Below, in pieces: positions 14,275-22,128 of a stretch of DNA of 36,587 bases; position 1 is the first letter of the stretch, and every line of letters begins with the position of its first letter. Origin of the DNA: an uncultured Intestinimonas sp. GTDB lineage: Bacteria > Bacillota > Clostridia > Oscillospirales > Oscillospiraceae. The position numbers and the translations under genes were made by a program. The DNA lies in contig NZ_CALXEE010000014.1 of assembly GCF_944387245.1 (NCBI RefSeq), forward strand, positions 1 through 36,587, given 5' to 3'. Below the pieces are notes generated by a model that saw only the letters and a list, made by a program, of their open reading frames with translations, was not told where the DNA came from and ran no database searches.

Positions 14275-15333
14275 TTGAGCATTGATTTTTCTGACAGCGG
14301 TGGGTTTGAGACGGAAGCACCGCTGGTGACCACGTCCCTCACCCGGGACGACGAAAATGAGGGGTCCCTGCGCCCCAAGACTTTGCGGGAGTACATCGGT
14401 CAAGAGAAGGCCAAGGACAATCTGGAGGTCTTTATCCAGGCGGCCAAGATGCGCAATGAGCCATTGGACCATGTGCTGCTCCACGGCCCGCCGGGCCTGG
14501 GCAAGACCACCCTCAGCGGCATCATCGCCAACGAGATGGGGGTCAACATCCGCATCACCTCCGGTCCCGCCATCGAGAAACCCGGCGACCTGGCCGCCCT
14601 TCTTACCAACCTGGCGGAGAACGATATCCTTTTTGTGGATGAGATCCACCGGCTCAATCGCTCGGTGGAGGAGATCCTGTACCCCGCCATGGAAGACTTC
14701 GCCATCGACATCATCATCGGCAAGGGGCCGTCCGCCAACTCCATCCGGCTGGATCTGCCCAAATTTACTCTCATCGGCGCCACCACACGGGCGGGACAGC
14801 TCTCTGCGCCTCTTCGGGACCGGTTCGGAGTCACCTTGCGTCTGGAGCTTTACACTCCGGAGGAGCTCACCCGCATCGTCACCCGGTCGGCGGGTATCCT
14901 GGAGGTGCCCATCGAGGCGGACGGCGCCATGGAGATCGCCAAGCGCAGCCGGGGCACGCCCCGTATCGCCAACCGGATGCTGCGGCGAGTCCGGGACTTT
15001 GCCCAGGTGAAGGCGGGCGGCGTCATCACCCGTAAAGTGGCCGACGAGGCGCTCACCGCCCTGGAGGTGGACCACCTGGGCCTGGACGCCATCGACCGGA
15101 GGATGCTCCGCAGCATCATCGAGCACTACGGCGGTGGTCCGGTAGGCCTGGAGACCCTGGCCGCCACCATCAACGAGGAGGCCGTCACCCTCGAGGACGT
15201 GTATGAGCCCTACCTCATGCAGATGGGCTTCCTCACCCGGACTCCGCGGGGGCGCTGTGTCACCCGGAGAGCCTATGAGCACCTGGGGCTGTCCATCCCC
15301 GGCGGGATGGGTATGGACCAATTGACCTTTTGA
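14275..15333 (+). CDS. ruvB: Holliday junction branch migration ATPase RuvB
   Basis: A 352-residue AAA+ hexameric motor that drives branch migration with RuvA. Walker A GPPGLGKT (71-78), Walker B FVDEIH (120-125), sensor 1 in FTLIGATTR and the arginine-finger region PLRDRFG are intact. The C-terminal winged helix ends RRAYEHLGL. The start is TTG 14275 after GAGGATGTGA (14261-14270); no ATG gives a full-length product. The N-terminus is about 15 residues longer than in E. coli, usual for Firmicutes. Confidence 0.96.
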   Translation: MSIDFSDSGGFETEAPLVTTSLTRDDENEGSLRPKTLREYIGQEKAKDNLEVFIQAAKMRNEPLDHVLLHGPPGLGKTTLSGIIANEMGVNIRITSGPAIEKPGDLAALLTNLAENDILFVDEIHRLNRSVEEILYPAMEDFAIDIIIGKGPSANSIRLDLPKFTLIGATTRAGQLSAPLRDRFGVTLRLELYTPEELTRIVTRSAGILEVPIEADGAMEIAKRSRGTPRIANRMLRRVRDFAQVKAGGVITRKVADEALTALEVDHLGLDAIDRRMLRSIIEHYGGGPVGLETLAATINEEAVTLEDVYEPYLMQMGFLTRTPRGRCVTRRAYEHLGLSIPGGMGMDQLTF

Positions 15334-15345
15334 GGTACGCTGTCT

Positions 15346-15723
15346 ATGCTGTTCTGGCTGTTTTGCCTTTGCATGGACCTACTGATCCCAGCCGTGCTGC
15401 TCCTTCTGGGGCAGCGTTTTCTGACCAGGCCGCCCAAAAGTATCAACAACTTTTACGGCTACCGTACCGCTCGGTCCATGAAAAACCAAGCCACCTGGGA
15501 TTTTGCCCACCGTACCTGCGGCAGACTGTGGTTCCGGCTGGGACTGATCCTGCTGCCGTTGAGCATTATCGCTATGGTACCGGTGCTGGGCAGAGAGGCC
15601 GGTACGGTGGGTCTCTGGTGTGCCGCTGTCGCACTGATACAGACGGCGGTTCTAGTATGCAGTATTTTTCCCGTAGAGCGGGCACTCAAGCGGCATTTTG
15701 ACGATTTCGGAAGAAAGAGGTAA
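15346..15723 (+). CDS. SdpI family membrane protein
   Basis: A 125-residue protein with three predicted membrane helices (about 3-22, 62-80, 85-105). The segment NNFYGYRTARSMKNQATWDFAH is the conserved SdpI-type core, here split across residues 34-55. SdpI of Bacillus is an immunity protein against the SdpC toxin, but most SdpI-family proteins, including stand-alone copies like this one, have no known toxin partner and none is seen nearby. It sits between ruvB and glmM, 12 nt after the ruvB stop, with GAGGT as SD. Confidence 0.78.
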   Translation: MLFWLFCLCMDLLIPAVLLLLGQRFLTRPPKSINNFYGYRTARSMKNQATWDFAHRTCGRLWFRLGLILLPLSIIAMVPVLGREAGTVGLWCAAVALIQTAVLVCSIFPVERALKRHFDDFGRKR

Positions 15724-15729
15724 TCACAT

Positions 15730-17085
15730 ATGGGTAAATTGTTTGGGACCGACGGCATCCGCGGCGTGGTCAACGCCGGACTGGACGCCACGCTGGCATA
15801 TAAGGTGGGCCTGGCCACGGCCCAGGTCCTCCGGGGAGAGGAGGGGCGCAAGCCTCTGGTGGCCATTGGAAAGGACACCCGCATCTCCTCCGATTTGTTG
15901 GAGGGCGCTCTCACCGCCGGCCTGTGCTCCGCCGGCGCTGACGTACTCCATCTGGGTGTCATCCCCACACCTGCCGTGGCATGGGTAACGGTGGACCGGA
16001 AGGCCGACGCCGGCGTGGTCATCTCGGCCTCTCACAACCCCTTTGAGCACAACGGCATCAAGATCTTCAACGGCCAGGGCTTCAAGCTCTCCGACGAGCT
16101 GGAGGGCCAGATCGAGGATCTGATTCTCTCCGGCGACGTGGAGCAGATCTCCTTAAAAACCCACGACGGCATCGGTCGGGTGATCTATGCCGACGAGAGC
16201 GCCCGGAACGACTACATCAACCATCTGGTGTCCACCGTCCCGGACGGCTTTTCCGGCCTGCGCATCCTGGTGGACTGCGCCAACGGCGCCTCCTCTGCCA
16301 CTGCGCCCAGCCTCTTTGACCGTTTTGACGGTCTCCACTGCGACATCATCAATGCCGACCCTGACGGCGTGAACATTAACACCAACTGTGGCTCCACACA
16401 TTTGGAGGGCCTGGCCGCTATGGTAAAGGCGGGCAACTACGACTTGGGCCTGGCCTTTGACGGCGACGCCGACCGCTTCCTGGCCGTCAGTGAAGAGGGG
16501 GTGCCCATCGACGGAGACCAGATCATGGCCGCATGCGGCCGTTATCTTAAGGAGCAGGGAGCGCTGCCTGGGAACACCATCGTGGCCACCGTTATGTCCA
16601 ATATCGGGCTCCACCGTTTCCTGGCGGAGAACGGCATGCAGGCAGTCTGCACCGACGTGGGCGACCGAAACGTGCTGGAGCGGATGCTCAAAGACGGTTT
16701 TGTCCTGGGCGGAGAGCAATCCGGCCACACTATCTTCCTCAAATACGCCACCACCGGCGATGGCCAGCTCACAGCCCTCCAGTTCCTGCGTATCCTCAAG
16801 GTCTCAGGACGCAAGGCCTCCGAGCTGGTGGCCGACTGTCGCCAGTACCCCCAGGTGCTGGTCAATGTGGCTGTGGCTGACAACGCCCAGAAGCAGGCCA
16901 TCATGGCCTCCTCTGCGCTGAAGTCGGCCATTGGGTCGGAGGAGAAGGGCCTGGCCGGCAACGGCCGCATCCTGGTGCGCCCCTCCGGTACTGAGGCGCT
17001 GGTCCGGGTTATGGTAGAGGCCGAAACCGAGGCGACCGCTCAGGCCTGTGCCGACAGACTGGCAAATCTCATAAAAACCCTCTGA
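15730..17085 (+). CDS. glmM: Phosphoglucosamine mutase
   Basis: A 451-residue enzyme converting glucosamine-6-phosphate to glucosamine-1-phosphate for UDP-GlcNAc and peptidoglycan synthesis. Phosphoserine loop SASHNP with Ser101, metal loop DGDADR (244-249), sugar loop GGEQSGH and phosphate-binding loop RPSGTE (417-422) are all present. Length is typical. ATG 15730 follows GAAAGAGG 6 nt after sdpI. It is the last gene of the ruvC operon; only a weak hairpin follows. Confidence 0.97.
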   Translation: MGKLFGTDGIRGVVNAGLDATLAYKVGLATAQVLRGEEGRKPLVAIGKDTRISSDLLEGALTAGLCSAGADVLHLGVIPTPAVAWVTVDRKADAGVVISASHNPFEHNGIKIFNGQGFKLSDELEGQIEDLILSGDVEQISLKTHDGIGRVIYADESARNDYINHLVSTVPDGFSGLRILVDCANGASSATAPSLFDRFDGLHCDIINADPDGVNINTNCGSTHLEGLAAMVKAGNYDLGLAFDGDADRFLAVSEEGVPIDGDQIMAACGRYLKEQGALPGNTIVATVMSNIGLHRFLAENGMQAVCTDVGDRNVLERMLKDGFVLGGEQSGHTIFLKYATTGDGQLTALQFLRILKVSGRKASELVADCRQYPQVLVNVAVADNAQKQAIMASSALKSAIGSEEKGLAGNGRILVRPSGTEALVRVMVEAETEATAQACADRLANLIKTL

Positions 17086-17121
17086 TTTTATGGAAACCGC
17101 TAAAATAATCTGCATAAATAC

Positions 17122-17151
17122 TTGACATTTGGGGTGCTTTCGCCCTATAAT
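17122..17151 (+). promoter_or_regulatory. Promoter for the SigH-like sigma factor gene
   Basis: Consensus TTGACA (17122-17127) and TATAAT (17146-17151), 18-bp spacer, directly before the SD at 17156-17161. Confidence 0.8.
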
Positions 17152-17168
17152 AGGCAAGGAGTCTTGGA

Positions 17169-17804
17169 ATGAAATCAGCAGATACCGACCAAAATGCACT
17201 TCCGGATGAGACCTTATGTCTGCAAGCCGTTTCGGGTGACCGCGTCGCGGAGGAAATTCTTGTGATGCGCTACAACCGTTTGGTGCGAATTTGTGCTCGC
17301 CCCTATTTCCTGGCGGGCGGTGACAGCGAGGATTTGATTCAGGAGGGAATGCTGGGTCTGCTGAGTGCTATCCGGGAGTTTCTCCCTGGAAAGGGGAGTA
17401 CCTTTCGGACCTATGCCGAGACCTGTATCCGAAATCGGATTCTCTCCGCCATCCGGGCGGCAGCCAGAGATAAGCACGATCCACTCAACCACTATGTCTC
17501 TTACGAAACCCCTCTTCTTGATGGGAACACCGACCGTTATCCATTCACCGCATCCCGGTCACCTCTGCAAAACCCTGAGGATATGTACATCAGCAGGGAG
17601 GAACGCCGGGAGCGTCTTGGGACGCTCAAGGGACAGCTATCCGGTTTGGAGGCAAAGATCCTGACGCTCTTTCTCCGCGGTTATTCCTATGCGGAGATCG
17701 CCGTTCAGGTGGAACGGTCCCCGAAAGCGGTGGACAACGCCGTGCAGCGCATCCGGCGCAAGGTGGCACGACACATTTCTTCCGGCGATTTCAGCGAAGG
17801 CTGA
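17169..17804 (+). CDS. sigH: RNA polymerase sigma factor, SigH (Spo0H) type
   Basis: A 211-residue sigma-70 family factor. Region 2 (about 50-98) contains DSEDLIQEGMLGLLSAIREF and TFRTYAETCIRNRILSAI, very like Bacillus SigH. The linker has KHDPLNHYVSYETP (KHIPLNSYASLDKP in Bacillus). Region 4 (about 150-205) carries the helix-turn-helix YSYAEIAVQVERSPKAVDNAVQRI. SigH directs early sporulation and stationary-phase genes. ATG 17169 follows AAGGAG (17156-17161). The gene has its own strong promoter. Assignment to SigH rather than another short sigma factor rests on overall similarity as I recall it. Confidence 0.85.
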   Translation: MKSADTDQNALPDETLCLQAVSGDRVAEEILVMRYNRLVRICARPYFLAGGDSEDLIQEGMLGLLSAIREFLPGKGSTFRTYAETCIRNRILSAIRAAARDKHDPLNHYVSYETPLLDGNTDRYPFTASRSPLQNPEDMYISREERRERLGTLKGQLSGLEAKILTLFLRGYSYAEIAVQVERSPKAVDNAVQRIRRKVARHISSGDFSEG

Positions 17805-17877
17805 ACGCAATATATCAGTCCCAGCACGATCGGTTTATTCCGGACCTGGGCAAACAGTCAAAGAGAGGGAAAAGATC

Positions 17878-18162
17878 ATGTACGAAGACAAGACACTTGT
17901 ATGCAAGGAATGCGGCCAGGAGTTCGTGTTCACCGCCGGTGAGCAGGAGTTCTACGCTGAGCGTGGTTTCCAGAACGAGCCCCAGCGCTGCAAGGCCTGC
18001 CGTGATGCCCGCAAGGCCGCTGCCCGTGGCCCCCGCGAGTACTTCACCGCTACCTGCGCTGCCTGCGGCGGCGAGGCGAAGGTTCCCTTCGAGCCCAAGT
18101 CCGATCGTCCTGTTTACTGCAGCGAGTGCTTCGCCCGTATGCGGGAGGAGCAGGGCCGCTAA
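17878..18162 (+). CDS. Small zinc-ribbon protein
   Basis: A 94-residue protein with four Cys-x2-Cys knuckles: CKEC, CKAC, CAAC and CSEC. They form two predicted zinc sites. The first half matches the probable zinc-ribbon (zf-trcl) group (LVCKECGQEFVFTAGEQEFY, then GFQNEPQRC) and the second half a CxxC zinc-binding segment ending RPVYCSECF. It may bind nucleic acid or act as an adaptor; function is unknown. ATG 17878 follows AGAGAGGGA (17862-17870). It is followed by a strong terminator, so it ends the sigH transcript or is a small unit of its own. Confidence 0.85.
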   Translation: MYEDKTLVCKECGQEFVFTAGEQEFYAERGFQNEPQRCKACRDARKAAARGPREYFTATCAACGGEAKVPFEPKSDRPVYCSECFARMREEQGR

Positions 18163-18177
18163 ATTTCATACGGCTTG

Positions 18178-18209
18178 AAAAAGAGACGCCCTCGCGGCGT
18201 CTCTTTTTT
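18178..18209. terminator. Strong terminator after the zinc-ribbon gene
   Basis: A perfect 13-bp stem (18178-18190 with 18196-18208), 5-nt loop CTCGC, ending in six Ts. The A-rich left arm would also allow function on the - strand. Confidence 0.9.
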
Positions 18210-18236
18210 CTTTTACGGGAAATCGTACATTTCCTA

Positions 18237-18265
18237 TTGAAAAATGCGGAATAATGGGGTATACT
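18237..18265 (+). promoter_or_regulatory. Promoter for the DUF1858 gene
   Basis: TTGAAA (18237-18242) and TATACT (18260-18265), 17-bp spacer. Confidence 0.7.
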
Positions 18266-18305
18266 AAAGCATACCCAAATCCTAGCTTTTTGGAGGTTTA
18301 TTTCT

Positions 18306-18512
18306 ATGGCTACCATCACCAAGGATACCATCATCGGCGACATTCTGGACATTGCTCCGGAGACCGCTCCCGTGTTCCTGTCCATCGGAATGCACTGCCT
18401 GGGCTGCCCCTCTTCCCGCGGTGAGACCGTGGAGCAGGCTTGCATGGTCCATGGCGTGGATGTTGACGCTCTGCTGGAGAAGATCAACGCGCTGGTCCCT
18501 GCCGCCAACTGA
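18306..18512 (+). CDS. DUF1858 domain protein (ScdA N-terminal-like)
   Basis: A 68-residue stand-alone DUF1858 domain: TITKDTIIGDILDIAPETAPVF at the start is typical, split across residues 3-24, and the redox-like motif MHCLGCPSSRGET (29-41) carries the conserved Cys-x2-Cys. Related domains occur at the N-terminus of ScdA/YtfE iron-sulfur repair proteins and in hybrid-cluster-type contexts. Thiol or metal binding is therefore plausible but unproven. ATG 18306 follows TTTGGAGG. It has a private promoter and a private terminator, a tight monocistronic unit. Confidence 0.88.
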   Translation: MATITKDTIIGDILDIAPETAPVFLSIGMHCLGCPSSRGETVEQACMVHGVDVDALLEKINALVPAAN

Positions 18513-18520
18513 TGCAGCAC

Positions 18521-18551
18521 AAAACGGAGCGGCCGCTGCCGCTCCGTTTTT
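18521..18551 (+). terminator. Terminator of the DUF1858 gene
   Basis: A perfect 12-bp stem (18521-18532 with 18539-18550), 6-nt loop, T run 18547-18551. Confidence 0.88.
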
Positions 18552-18587
18552 CTATGCGTAAAATCGATTTAGAAAGGGGAGAAGAGG

Positions 18588-19301
18588 GTGCGTCCCATTG
18601 AACTGACACCCAGACTGCTTGCCCTGGCCAAACAGGTACCGGAGGGCGCCCGCTTTGCCGATATTGGCACCGATCACGCCCGGCTGCCGGTGTGGCTGCT
18701 GGAGCAGGGGATCATCCAAAACGCAATCGCCAGTGATTTGCGGGAAGGGCCACTGGAACAGGCCAGAGAGACCGCCCGCCGCCACGCCCTGACGGAGCGG
18801 CTATCCTTCCGTCTGGGGGATGGGCTTGCTCCCATCCGGGGTGAGGAAGTGGATGTGTGCGCCATCGCCGGTATGGGCGGTGAGACCATCGCCGCTATCT
18901 TGTCAGCCTGTCCCTGGGTAGCATCGCCAGGCCACACCTTTCTTCTCCAGCCCATGACCTCAGTGGAGGAGCTGCGGAGCTGGCTGTGGCGCAGTGGATT
19001 CCGTATCACCCAAGAGGTACTGGTGGGTGAGGGGAGGACCATCTATGTGGTCATTACCGCCATCCCCGGCGCTATGGTCCCGTTGACTCCTGCCGAGGAG
19101 TGGGCGGGGCGCCAGTACCGTGGCATGGAGTCGCCGCTGCGCGCATCCTACTTAGACCGTCTTACCGGCCGGGTGGCGCACATGGTGGAGGGACTGCGGA
19201 ACTCCACGCGGCTGGATGATCTTGAGAAATTACCTCTGTTGGAAGAAGTTCTGACGGGGCTGAATCAAATGAAGGAGGAATGGGATAGATGGCAGCGGTA
19301 A
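18588..19301 (+). CDS. trmK: tRNA (adenine22-N1)-methyltransferase TrmK
   Basis: A 237-residue class I SAM-dependent methyltransferase. Motif I is FADIGTDHARLPVWLL (23-38). The later motif DVCAIAGMGGETIAAIL and FLLQPMTSVEELRSWL match the TrmK/YqfN family, which methylates A22 in tRNA. A coiled C-terminal tail follows. The start is GTG 18588 after AAAGGGGA (18573-18580). Its end overlaps the Nif3-like gene by 13 nt, the same trmK-yqfO pairing known in Bacillus. Confidence 0.9.
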   Translation: MRPIELTPRLLALAKQVPEGARFADIGTDHARLPVWLLEQGIIQNAIASDLREGPLEQARETARRHALTERLSFRLGDGLAPIRGEEVDVCAIAGMGGETIAAILSACPWVASPGHTFLLQPMTSVEELRSWLWRSGFRITQEVLVGEGRTIYVVITAIPGAMVPLTPAEEWAGRQYRGMESPLRASYLDRLTGRVAHMVEGLRNSTRLDDLEKLPLLEEVLTGLNQMKEEWDRWQR

Positions 19302-20089
19302 AGGACGTATTCGAGTTTCTGGATGGTCTTGCGGCCTTTGATACCCAGATGGATTTTGACAACGCCGGTTTCCTGGTGGGCCGGAGTGACCGACAGGTCA
19401 ATCGCCTGCTGGTTTCTCTGGACATCACCGAGGAGGTGGCGGAGGAGGCCGGCACTCTGGGTGCCGAGCTCATCGTCTCCCACCACCCGGTGATTTTCCA
19501 TCCCGCCAGATCCATCACTGACCAGGACCCGGTGGGGCGGACCCTATTGGCCCTGACGGAGAGGGGCATAGCCGCCATCTGTGCTCACACCAATCTGGAT
19601 GCCGCTGTGGGTGGTGTCAACGACGCTCTGGCCGCCCGGCTGGGTCTCAGCGATACCGTGGTGCTGGAGCCCTCCGGCACCGACCGGCAAGGCCGCCCCA
19701 TCGGCATCGGTCGGGCGGGCAGCGTGGCCGCTGACGCCCCTGCCTCCACGGCGGAGTATGCCGCTTTTGTGAAGCAGGCGCTGGGGGCCAACGGCGTACG
19801 GTATGTGGACGCTGGCCGTCCGGTGCAGCGGGTGGCGGTGGGAGGCGGCGCCTGCGGTGACATGGGCCACCTGGCCTTGGCCTTGGGGTGCGATACCTTC
19901 GTTACTTCTGATGTGAAATATAATCAGTTCCTGGATGCCCGGGATATGGGCCTCAACCTCATCGACGCCGGACACTATCCCACCGAGAATGTGATCTGTC
20001 CCATCCTGGCCGATGCCCTCCGCAAGGCCTTCCCGGAGGTGGAAATCACCCTTACCAAACGGCACAGAGAGGTATTTTCTTACTGCTAG
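19289..20089 (+). CDS. Nif3-like dinuclear metal centre protein (YqfO family)
   Basis: A 266-residue member of the Nif3/DUF34 family, which forms hexameric toroids with a two-metal site per subunit. Metal ligands are visible in VSHHPVIFH (His65, His66), CAHTNLDAA and near the C-terminus in DAGHYPTE. It lacks the PII-like insertion of the longer Bacillus YqfO (about 370 residues). Biochemical function is unsettled; the GTP cyclohydrolase I type 2 label used in databases should not be taken as proven. ATG 19289 follows AAGGAGGA, and the gene overlaps trmK, so coupling is likely. Confidence 0.92.
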   Translation: MAAVKDVFEFLDGLAAFDTQMDFDNAGFLVGRSDRQVNRLLVSLDITEEVAEEAGTLGAELIVSHHPVIFHPARSITDQDPVGRTLLALTERGIAAICAHTNLDAAVGGVNDALAARLGLSDTVVLEPSGTDRQGRPIGIGRAGSVAADAPASTAEYAAFVKQALGANGVRYVDAGRPVQRVAVGGGACGDMGHLALALGCDTFVTSDVKYNQFLDARDMGLNLIDAGHYPTENVICPILADALRKAFPEVEITLTKRHREVFSYC

Positions 20090-20092
20090 GAC

Positions 20093-20121
20093 TTGCACAA
20101 TAATTGCCTTTGTGGTACAAT
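20093..20121 (+). promoter_or_regulatory. Promoter for yebC
   Basis: TTGCAC (20093-20098) and TACAAT (20116-20121), 17-bp spacer. Confidence 0.7.
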
Positions 20122-20160
20122 ATTTTAGCATTTTTGAGAATTTAGAAGGGGACGAATCCA

Positions 20161-20889
20161 ATGTCAGGACATTCCAAGTGGCATAATATTCAGAAGACCA
20201 AGGGCGCCGCCGACGCGAAGCGGTCTCAGATATTTACCAAGATCGCCCGCGAGATGATCGTGGCGGTGAAGCAGGGCGGCAGCGGCGACCCCAACAACAA
20301 CTCCCGTCTGGCCACCGTCGTCGCTAAGGCCAAGGCGGCCAATATGCCCAACGACAACATCAAGCGCACCATCGAAAAGGCTCTGGGCTCCGGCAACACC
20401 GACAGCTACGAGAACGTGGTGTACGAGGGCTACGGTCCCTCCGGCGTAGCTGTTATCGTGGATGCCCTCACTGACAATCGCAACCGCACCGCTCCCGAGG
20501 TCCGTCACCTGCTGGACAAGTACGGCAAGGGCCTGGGTGCCACCGGTTGTGTGTCCTGGTCCTTTGACCGCAAAGGGGTCATTGTCATCGAGAAGGAAGA
20601 CCTGGACGAGGATACGGTCATGATGGATGCCCTGGACGCCGGCGCCGACGACATGCAGGTGGAAGAGGAGACCTTTGAGATCTACACCGACCCTGACGCC
20701 TTCGGCACTGTTCTGGCCGCTCTGGAGGAGAAGGGCTACACCTTCCTGCAGGCCGCCGTGGAGATGGTCCCTCAGAACTATGTCAAGCTGGAAAATGAGG
20801 AAGACATCAAGAACATGGAAAAGCTCATTGACCTCCTGGAGGAGAACGACGATGTCCAGAACGTCTGGCACAACTGGGATCAGGACTGA
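20161..20889 (+). CDS. yebC: YebC/PmpR family protein
   Basis: A 242-residue full-length YebC, starting MSGHSKWHNIQKTKGAADAK, with KRTIEKALGSG and YEGYGPSGVAV as further signatures. The family is annotated as transcriptional regulators and is also implicated in easing ribosome stalling at proline-rich motifs; which applies here is not shown by sequence. ATG 20161 follows AGAAGGGGACG. It has its own promoter and a strong terminator shared with the convergent MerR gene. Confidence 0.95.
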   Translation: MSGHSKWHNIQKTKGAADAKRSQIFTKIAREMIVAVKQGGSGDPNNNSRLATVVAKAKAANMPNDNIKRTIEKALGSGNTDSYENVVYEGYGPSGVAVIVDALTDNRNRTAPEVRHLLDKYGKGLGATGCVSWSFDRKGVIVIEKEDLDEDTVMMDALDAGADDMQVEEETFEIYTDPDAFGTVLAALEEKGYTFLQAAVEMVPQNYVKLENEEDIKNMEKLIDLLEENDDVQNVWHNWDQD

Positions 20890-20898
20890 ACAAACACC

Positions 20899-20929
20899 AA
20901 AAGAGCCTGCCGATTTGGCAGGCTCTTTT
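20899..20929. terminator. Bidirectional terminator between yebC and the MerR-type gene
   Basis: A perfect 13-bp stem, AAAAGAGCCTGCC (20899-20911) with its complement (20917-20929), 5-nt loop. The A/T ends give a T tract on both strands, fitting the convergent genes. Confidence 0.9.
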
Positions 20930-20933
20930 CTTC

Positions 20934-21575
20934 TTATGGCACATATTCAAAGTGGCGGCACAGCCATTTTCCCGCTCTGCTGCCCAGGACCAACGCAATG
21001 GGCAGGGGGAGGATGACAAAGAGCAGGAAGTAAACCAGTGGATTCCAGAACGCGATAGACAACAGCGTAAAACGGTCGGACAACAGATCCACTGCGCCGT
21101 TGTAAAGACGCCAGAATAGCCAGACCGCTCCCAGCATGAGCAGCCATTCCACCCGGTCGTGCCAGACGCCCAAATCTATATGGTAGGGACGGTCGGAGTC
21201 CGGAATCGGCTGACCATTTACCTCACATTCCAGAAGAGAGGCATAACTCTCCAAGTCGTTTGCCTGAGCCGTGTCGATGTGTCTCAACCTTTCATAGGTA
21301 TCGATGGCCTCTTGGAGCCGGCACCGCAGGGCGAAAGAGGCGCCGGGGGCGTTCTTTTGAAAGTCTTGCCCCATGGAGCGGATCTCATTGATGGTAAAGC
21401 CTGCCTTCCGCAGGGTCCCGACAGCCCGGAGGCGCTGCACATCCGCCTCGGAAAAATCCAGCCAGGTACAGCCGCCCCGCCGCTGGGCCTGCGGGGTCAC
21501 CAGCTGTTCCTGTACATAGAACCGCACCGCCCGTTCCGTCAGTCCGGTGGCCGCACACACCTCTTTCATCTTCAT
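20934..21575 (-). CDS. MerR family regulator with C-terminal membrane segments
   Basis: A 213-residue protein. Residues 1-70 are a MerR winged helix-turn-helix: MKMKEVCAATGLTERAVRFY, then LDFSEADVQRLRAVGTLRKA. Residues 80-115 form a helical linker. Two hydrophobic segments follow (about 142-158 and 170-197), suggesting membrane anchoring with the DNA-binding domain in the cytosol. The start at 21575 is chosen because AAAGGAGG lies just upstream; longer in-frame forms run into the promoter and rnpB terminator. The promoter has the long 19-bp spacer typical of MerR-controlled promoters, suggesting autoregulation. Signal and targets are unknown. Confidence 0.85.
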   Translation of the reverse strand: MKMKEVCAATGLTERAVRFYVQEQLVTPQAQRRGGCTWLDFSEADVQRLRAVGTLRKAGFTINEIRSMGQDFQKNAPGASFALRCRLQEAIDTYERLRHIDTAQANDLESYASLLECEVNGQPIPDSDRPYHIDLGVWHDRVEWLLMLGAVWLFWRLYNGAVDLLSDRFTLLSIAFWNPLVYFLLFVILPLPIALVLGSRAGKWLCRHFEYVP

Positions 21576-21597
21576 GGACGACGCCTCCTTTGAGAGC

Positions 21598-21628
21598 AGT
21601 GTACCATCTGACGTAAGGAAAGTGTCAA
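21598..21628 (-). promoter_or_regulatory. Promoter of the MerR-type gene with a 19-bp spacer
   Basis: On the - strand, TTGACA (21623-21628) and TACACT (21598-21603) are separated by 19 bp. This over-long spacing is the hallmark of MerR-activated promoters. A clear operator dyad was not resolved by eye. Confidence 0.6.
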
Positions 21629-21647
21629 GCTTATTTCTGAAAAAATC

Positions 21648-21683
21648 AAAAAGAGAGTCCGAAGCGCTGTGCTCCGGACTCTC
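21648..21683 (-). terminator. Terminator of rnpB
   Basis: On the - strand, a 13-bp stem (21671-21683 with 21653-21665, one G-U pair) is followed by TTTTT (21652-21648) and a further T-rich stretch. It lies about 10 nt past the RNase P RNA 3' end. Confidence 0.85.
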
Positions 21684-21693
21684 ATATTGCAAG

Positions 21694-22047
21694 CAAGCCT
21701 GTAAGCCGGGTTCTGTCCTTTAAGACAGCCATCTATCTAGACGCGCCGTTGCCAGCGCGTTCCAGCCACCTCCACGGGACGGCCGGGCCAGCCATATGTC
21801 CCTCCACGGTGTTGCTCCGGATAGAGTTTACAGCGATGGGCAGTCTCCAGCCATCGGGTGAGCTCTTACCTCGCCTTTCCACCCTTACCTCGTCGGCGCA
21901 AGGCCCACAAGGCGGTATCTCTCTGTTGCACTTTTCCTAGGGTCGCCCCCGGCGGATGTTATCCGTTATCCTTGCCCTACGGAGCCCGGACTTTCCTCAT
22001 GGACGGCCTTTCGGCACTGCCCACGCGGCTGTCCAGCTTACTTGCAG
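21694..22047 (-). ncRNA. rnpB: RNase P RNA component, bacterial class A-like
   Basis: The catalytic RNA that trims the 5' leader of pre-tRNAs. On the - strand the 5' universal element AGGAAAGTCCGGGCTCC reads from about 21997 to 21981. The 3' element ACAGAACCCGGCTTACA reads 21716-21700. Internal conserved pieces GAAAAGTGCAACAGAGAG and GGTAAGAGCTCACC are present. The ends GCAAG and CTTGC pair as helix P1. Length of about 354 nt and the GGTAAGAGCNCACC element favour class A. The promoter predicts a 5' end near 22047. The 3' end is set from P1 pairing and could be off by a few bases. Confidence 0.95.
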
Positions 22048-22053
22048 ATGGTT

Positions 22054-22082
22054 ATTATATCTCATCTGTCGGCCGATGTCAA
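22054..22082 (-). promoter_or_regulatory. Promoter for rnpB
   Basis: On the - strand, TTGACA (22077-22082) and TATAAT (22054-22059) with an exact 17-bp spacer. Both hexamers are perfect consensus, fitting a highly expressed stable RNA. Confidence 0.88.
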
Positions 22083-22087
22083 TTCGA

Positions 22088-22116
22088 TTGAAATATTCAC
22101 ATTTATCATCTATAAT
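22088..22116 (+). promoter_or_regulatory. Promoter for murD, back-to-back with the rnpB promoter
   Basis: TTGAAA (22088-22093) and TATAAT (22111-22116), 17-bp spacer. Its -35 lies only 5 bp from the -35 of the divergent rnpB promoter. The transcript would begin near 22123 with a structured leader of about 100 nt. Confidence 0.75.
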
Positions 22117-22128
22117 ATAAATTGACTT

